From assembly GCA_903813345.2 (NCBI GenBank), contig CAIIXF020000010.1, positions 26,500,425-26,564,424 on the forward strand: 64,000 bases of DNA. Direction: 5' to 3'. How positions within the stretch are numbered: the stretch's first letter is position 1; every line of letters begins with the position of its first letter. This DNA is from Owenia fusiformis (lineage: Eukaryota > Annelida > Polychaeta > Sabellida > Oweniidae). Below, piece after piece: positions 61,400-64,000 of the stretch. The position numbers were made by a program, and so were the translations under genes. Below the pieces are notes generated by a model that worked only from the letters and a program-made list of their open reading frames with translations, made no database searches and had not been told where the DNA came from.

Positions 61400-63960
61400 T
61401 TCATGTCTGCTGAAAAAAAAGTACTGTATTTTTAGCGTTTTGCATTATAAGAGTATGGATACTTCTTTTAGTCAGGTATCTAAATAAATGCGAAGAAAAA
61501 CAGAAAATAGCGGCTTTTTATAATAGGATCGCAAGTAACGAAAATCTCAGAAGGGTGTTAAAGTGTAACCAAATATGGTAAATATAAATTGTTAGTATTC
61601 ATTTTTTTTATCTCGATCCCAGATGGTAGCCTCCAAATATAACAGTTTATAGTCAGTTATTCTATGATAGAGAGAAGGTGGTATACTTTAAAGAAACATA
61701 AGATGGGTATGATATAACATGAATTTAACTTTATATTTCTATATAATGCTATAAAATCTTATACTCAGAAACATAGCATAGAAGTGATCTGTGTTAAAAT
61801 AAACACACAGTTTCACTTGTAAAGCAACCAATGACGTAAGCAAACAAAAAAACGATACATTGAAATACCTTGCGACAAGCATTTACTTATTTCCAGCAGA
61901 TCGTCACTTGAACGTTAACATTTGTCATTAATGACATAATGATATAGAGAATATGTTATGCCATTGATACTCTAAATTAGGTTATCCTAATACAACAATG
62001 AAAATATACACGTTTTCTTCAAGAAACGAACAAAAATGAGAGTTCTTCAGTATTCACAGGTCAGTATCAAAAAAAGGTAGCGGCCATCACAGTCTCTCGA
62101 AATGGCGGACGATTGATGTCGATTTCGATATTTTTAATCATTGAATCGAACTACTTTGCCGTGGACATCTGAAGCTTTGATATTTGAAATTACTTGAAAT
62201 TCCGCAAGCCCATTTCACCTTTGGACACTACGATCAAACGATAGCTTCTCCCGTTTAGGGCACGGTAATGTGAATTCTTCATTCGCTATCATGTAATTCA
62301 CGTTACCGTACCCTAAGCGATAGAATGTACCATTACATCGTGGCGTCTTTGGCGTTTTTGTGTCAAACAGGCTTCATATGGTCAACTTTTCAAAACCGAA
62401 TGTCCACAACAAAGAAGTTTAATTCAATGAAAACTGATAATATCGAAATCACCACTGCACCTACCGCCCTCCATTTTGAAAGTAACCTTCTCCTGATACT
62501 GATGGTATTATGCTGTCATCGTCAATCGTTGCTCATACTGTAACATAACTGTACTCTATTTCCCAAGTTAACATGTCCCCGCTTTGCTGAGCGCTCTGAA
62601 TTCATTTTAATGAATGGAACCTTTTCAAATACTTTTTTAACCGACAGACTCGACCCTAAAATTTTTACTTTATTCATTGATTATTTAGGAGTTGATCTAC
62701 TCCTTTATACATCAATATTTGATCATCTTTATATTAAACGACCACATTCTCTAGACTGGAATACGTTTCCTGAAATTTTAAAATGAAATATTTTAGAACC
62801 ATATTTTTCATATTTCCGAAGAATTAACGTTTTGTTATTGTAATAATATTCAGTAGAAAGTATTCAGCTTTTTAACAGCAGTACCCGATATTTGATATGA
62901 TAGAGCAACGTTGTATATTTGTTTTATGTCATGTAATAGAGAGTTTAAGATTGTAATGTTTTTCACAACGGTGTTTTCACGTTGGTGTCAACAAGAATCA
63001 TTATATACCGTGTCTGTTGAATACAATGCTGGCAATTTTGATTTCGATACACAGTAGAATTATTTTTGAACAAGATGATGTTTGTAATGCATGTTTTAGC
63101 TCCAAATATCTTACGAAATGAGCTCGTTTAAAATATATATTAGAAAATCAGCTATAGAACTATTAATGGCATATTATTCCATGCTGGATTGCCATGCCAT
63201 ACCATGCCATACTTAAACTCTCTAATACATTGTTTAAACGTGTACGTCATTAATGCAACACGATGGAACAAAATAGAATGCAATTGCATAATACTATATA
63301 TGGTCTACAATAGTTTATGGTCTAAAAATAGTTTATATTACAAAAAAATAAAAAATACAATTGTTGAAATTATCCTTCTTATATCAGACGGGAAATGATA
63401 AAAGTCCAGATCCCATTTTTTATAAATGGTGATAGTTCAGAAAAATCGTGAATAGAAATAGTAATACCATCAAACCCAAATGCAGTATATTAATTCGCTT
63501 AAAAATGTTTGTTTTAACTTTAATAAAATAAATGTAGCCAAGTTAATGTTTTACACCGGCAAGCTGATAGTATTGGTGGCCTTACGGACCAATGCATTTT
63601 GACTATCACAGTGAACTTTATATATTTAAATAATTAAGTCAGTATATAATAGATTGAGAAAATTATGTGTTTACGAGCAACAAAACATGAAAATGACATA
63701 TTTCCAACCTATTAAGAGCTATTCATTTCCAAAACTCCACCTTGGATCCCTATACTTTCATTTCAAAGTCTAGTCTGCATTCTGCATATAATCATAAAAT
63801 TACAAATGTGTTAGGAAAAATATTTTCAAATATTCAATTCTACGACATCGAAACTTGAAATGTAGGTCTAAACACCATCAAACTCATGGTGGCAGCTGGT
63901 TTTCAAATATCACGAGTATCAGTAGTACAGCGGGCAAAAGTTTAAGTCTCAGCTTCTACA
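61400..63960. other. Intergenic DNA, no gene recognised
   Basis: Contains a palindrome at 62253-62318 (TTTAGGGCACGGTAATGTGA against its near complement ending CGTTACCGTACCCTAA). An ATGGCGGACGATTGA context at about 62103 is closed by a stop after four codons. The rest is AT-rich without repeats or domains that I can name. Confidence 0.4.
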
Positions 63961-63965
63961 ATAAG

Positions 63966-64000
63966 ATGGCGTTTATTGCTAAACTGAATGATGTCCGAGA
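63966..64000 (+). CDS. Possible first exon cut by the window edge
   Basis: ATG at 63966 in an AAGATGGCG context opens MAFIAKLNDVR to the last base. Too short to identify; it could be a new gene start or chance. Confidence 0.2.
   Translation, partial: MAFIAKLNDVR

Overview
This is animal nuclear DNA: AT-rich, intron-rich and full of transposon debris. Both protein genes are metazoan families with GT-AG introns, the tRNA has no encoded CCA, and the downstream gene has an AATAAA signal. Nothing looks bacterial. The mix of degenerate mariner, hAT, Penelope-like and LINE pieces with 140-160 bp tandem satellites fits an invertebrate, perhaps a mollusc or other lophotrochozoan. I cannot fix the species.

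Minus strand, 1-23490: a CHD1 chromatin remodeller read right to left. I traced 29 coding exons (about 1,537 codons) whose splice phases all agree, from an ATG at 23490 to the C-terminal CHCT-type domain, which runs off the window at base 1. Order along the protein: Ser/Asp-rich tail, CHD1 N-terminal motif, AT-hook, two chromodomains, Snf2 ATPase, bridge, SANT-SLIDE, basic linker, CHCT. Intron 19 holds a 3 kb hAT element with an 8-bp target duplication, filled with a tandem satellite. Intron 1 holds a 2 kb hAT-like element with a nested foldback and a second satellite. The most unusual feature is that at least six CHD1 exon-intron junctions are themselves tandemly duplicated. Three of them are true minisatellites (24, 72 and 75 bp units, all multiples of three) in which every unit carries a copy of the exon edge and its splice site.

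23.5-52.9 kb: a long intergenic stretch with one tRNA-Val(CAC) at 40700. It also holds a Penelope-like reverse transcriptase remnant, LINE 3' fragments, a mariner deletion derivative, foldback elements, dispersed copies of the 157-160 bp satellite, and low-complexity arrays.

Plus strand, 52994-61324: a complete six-exon gene for a 255-residue failed-axon-connections (fax/FAXC)-type, GST-fold protein. Its introns hold mariner remnants, a GAACG-rich element, short palindromes and a foldback. From 61.4 kb to the end I see no certain gene, only a possible ATG exon start at 63966.

The two genes are divergent but 29.5 kb apart, and nothing suggests they work together. Exon calls come from reading splice sites, phase and family similarity by eye. 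Transposon limits are approximate unless an exact target duplication is given.
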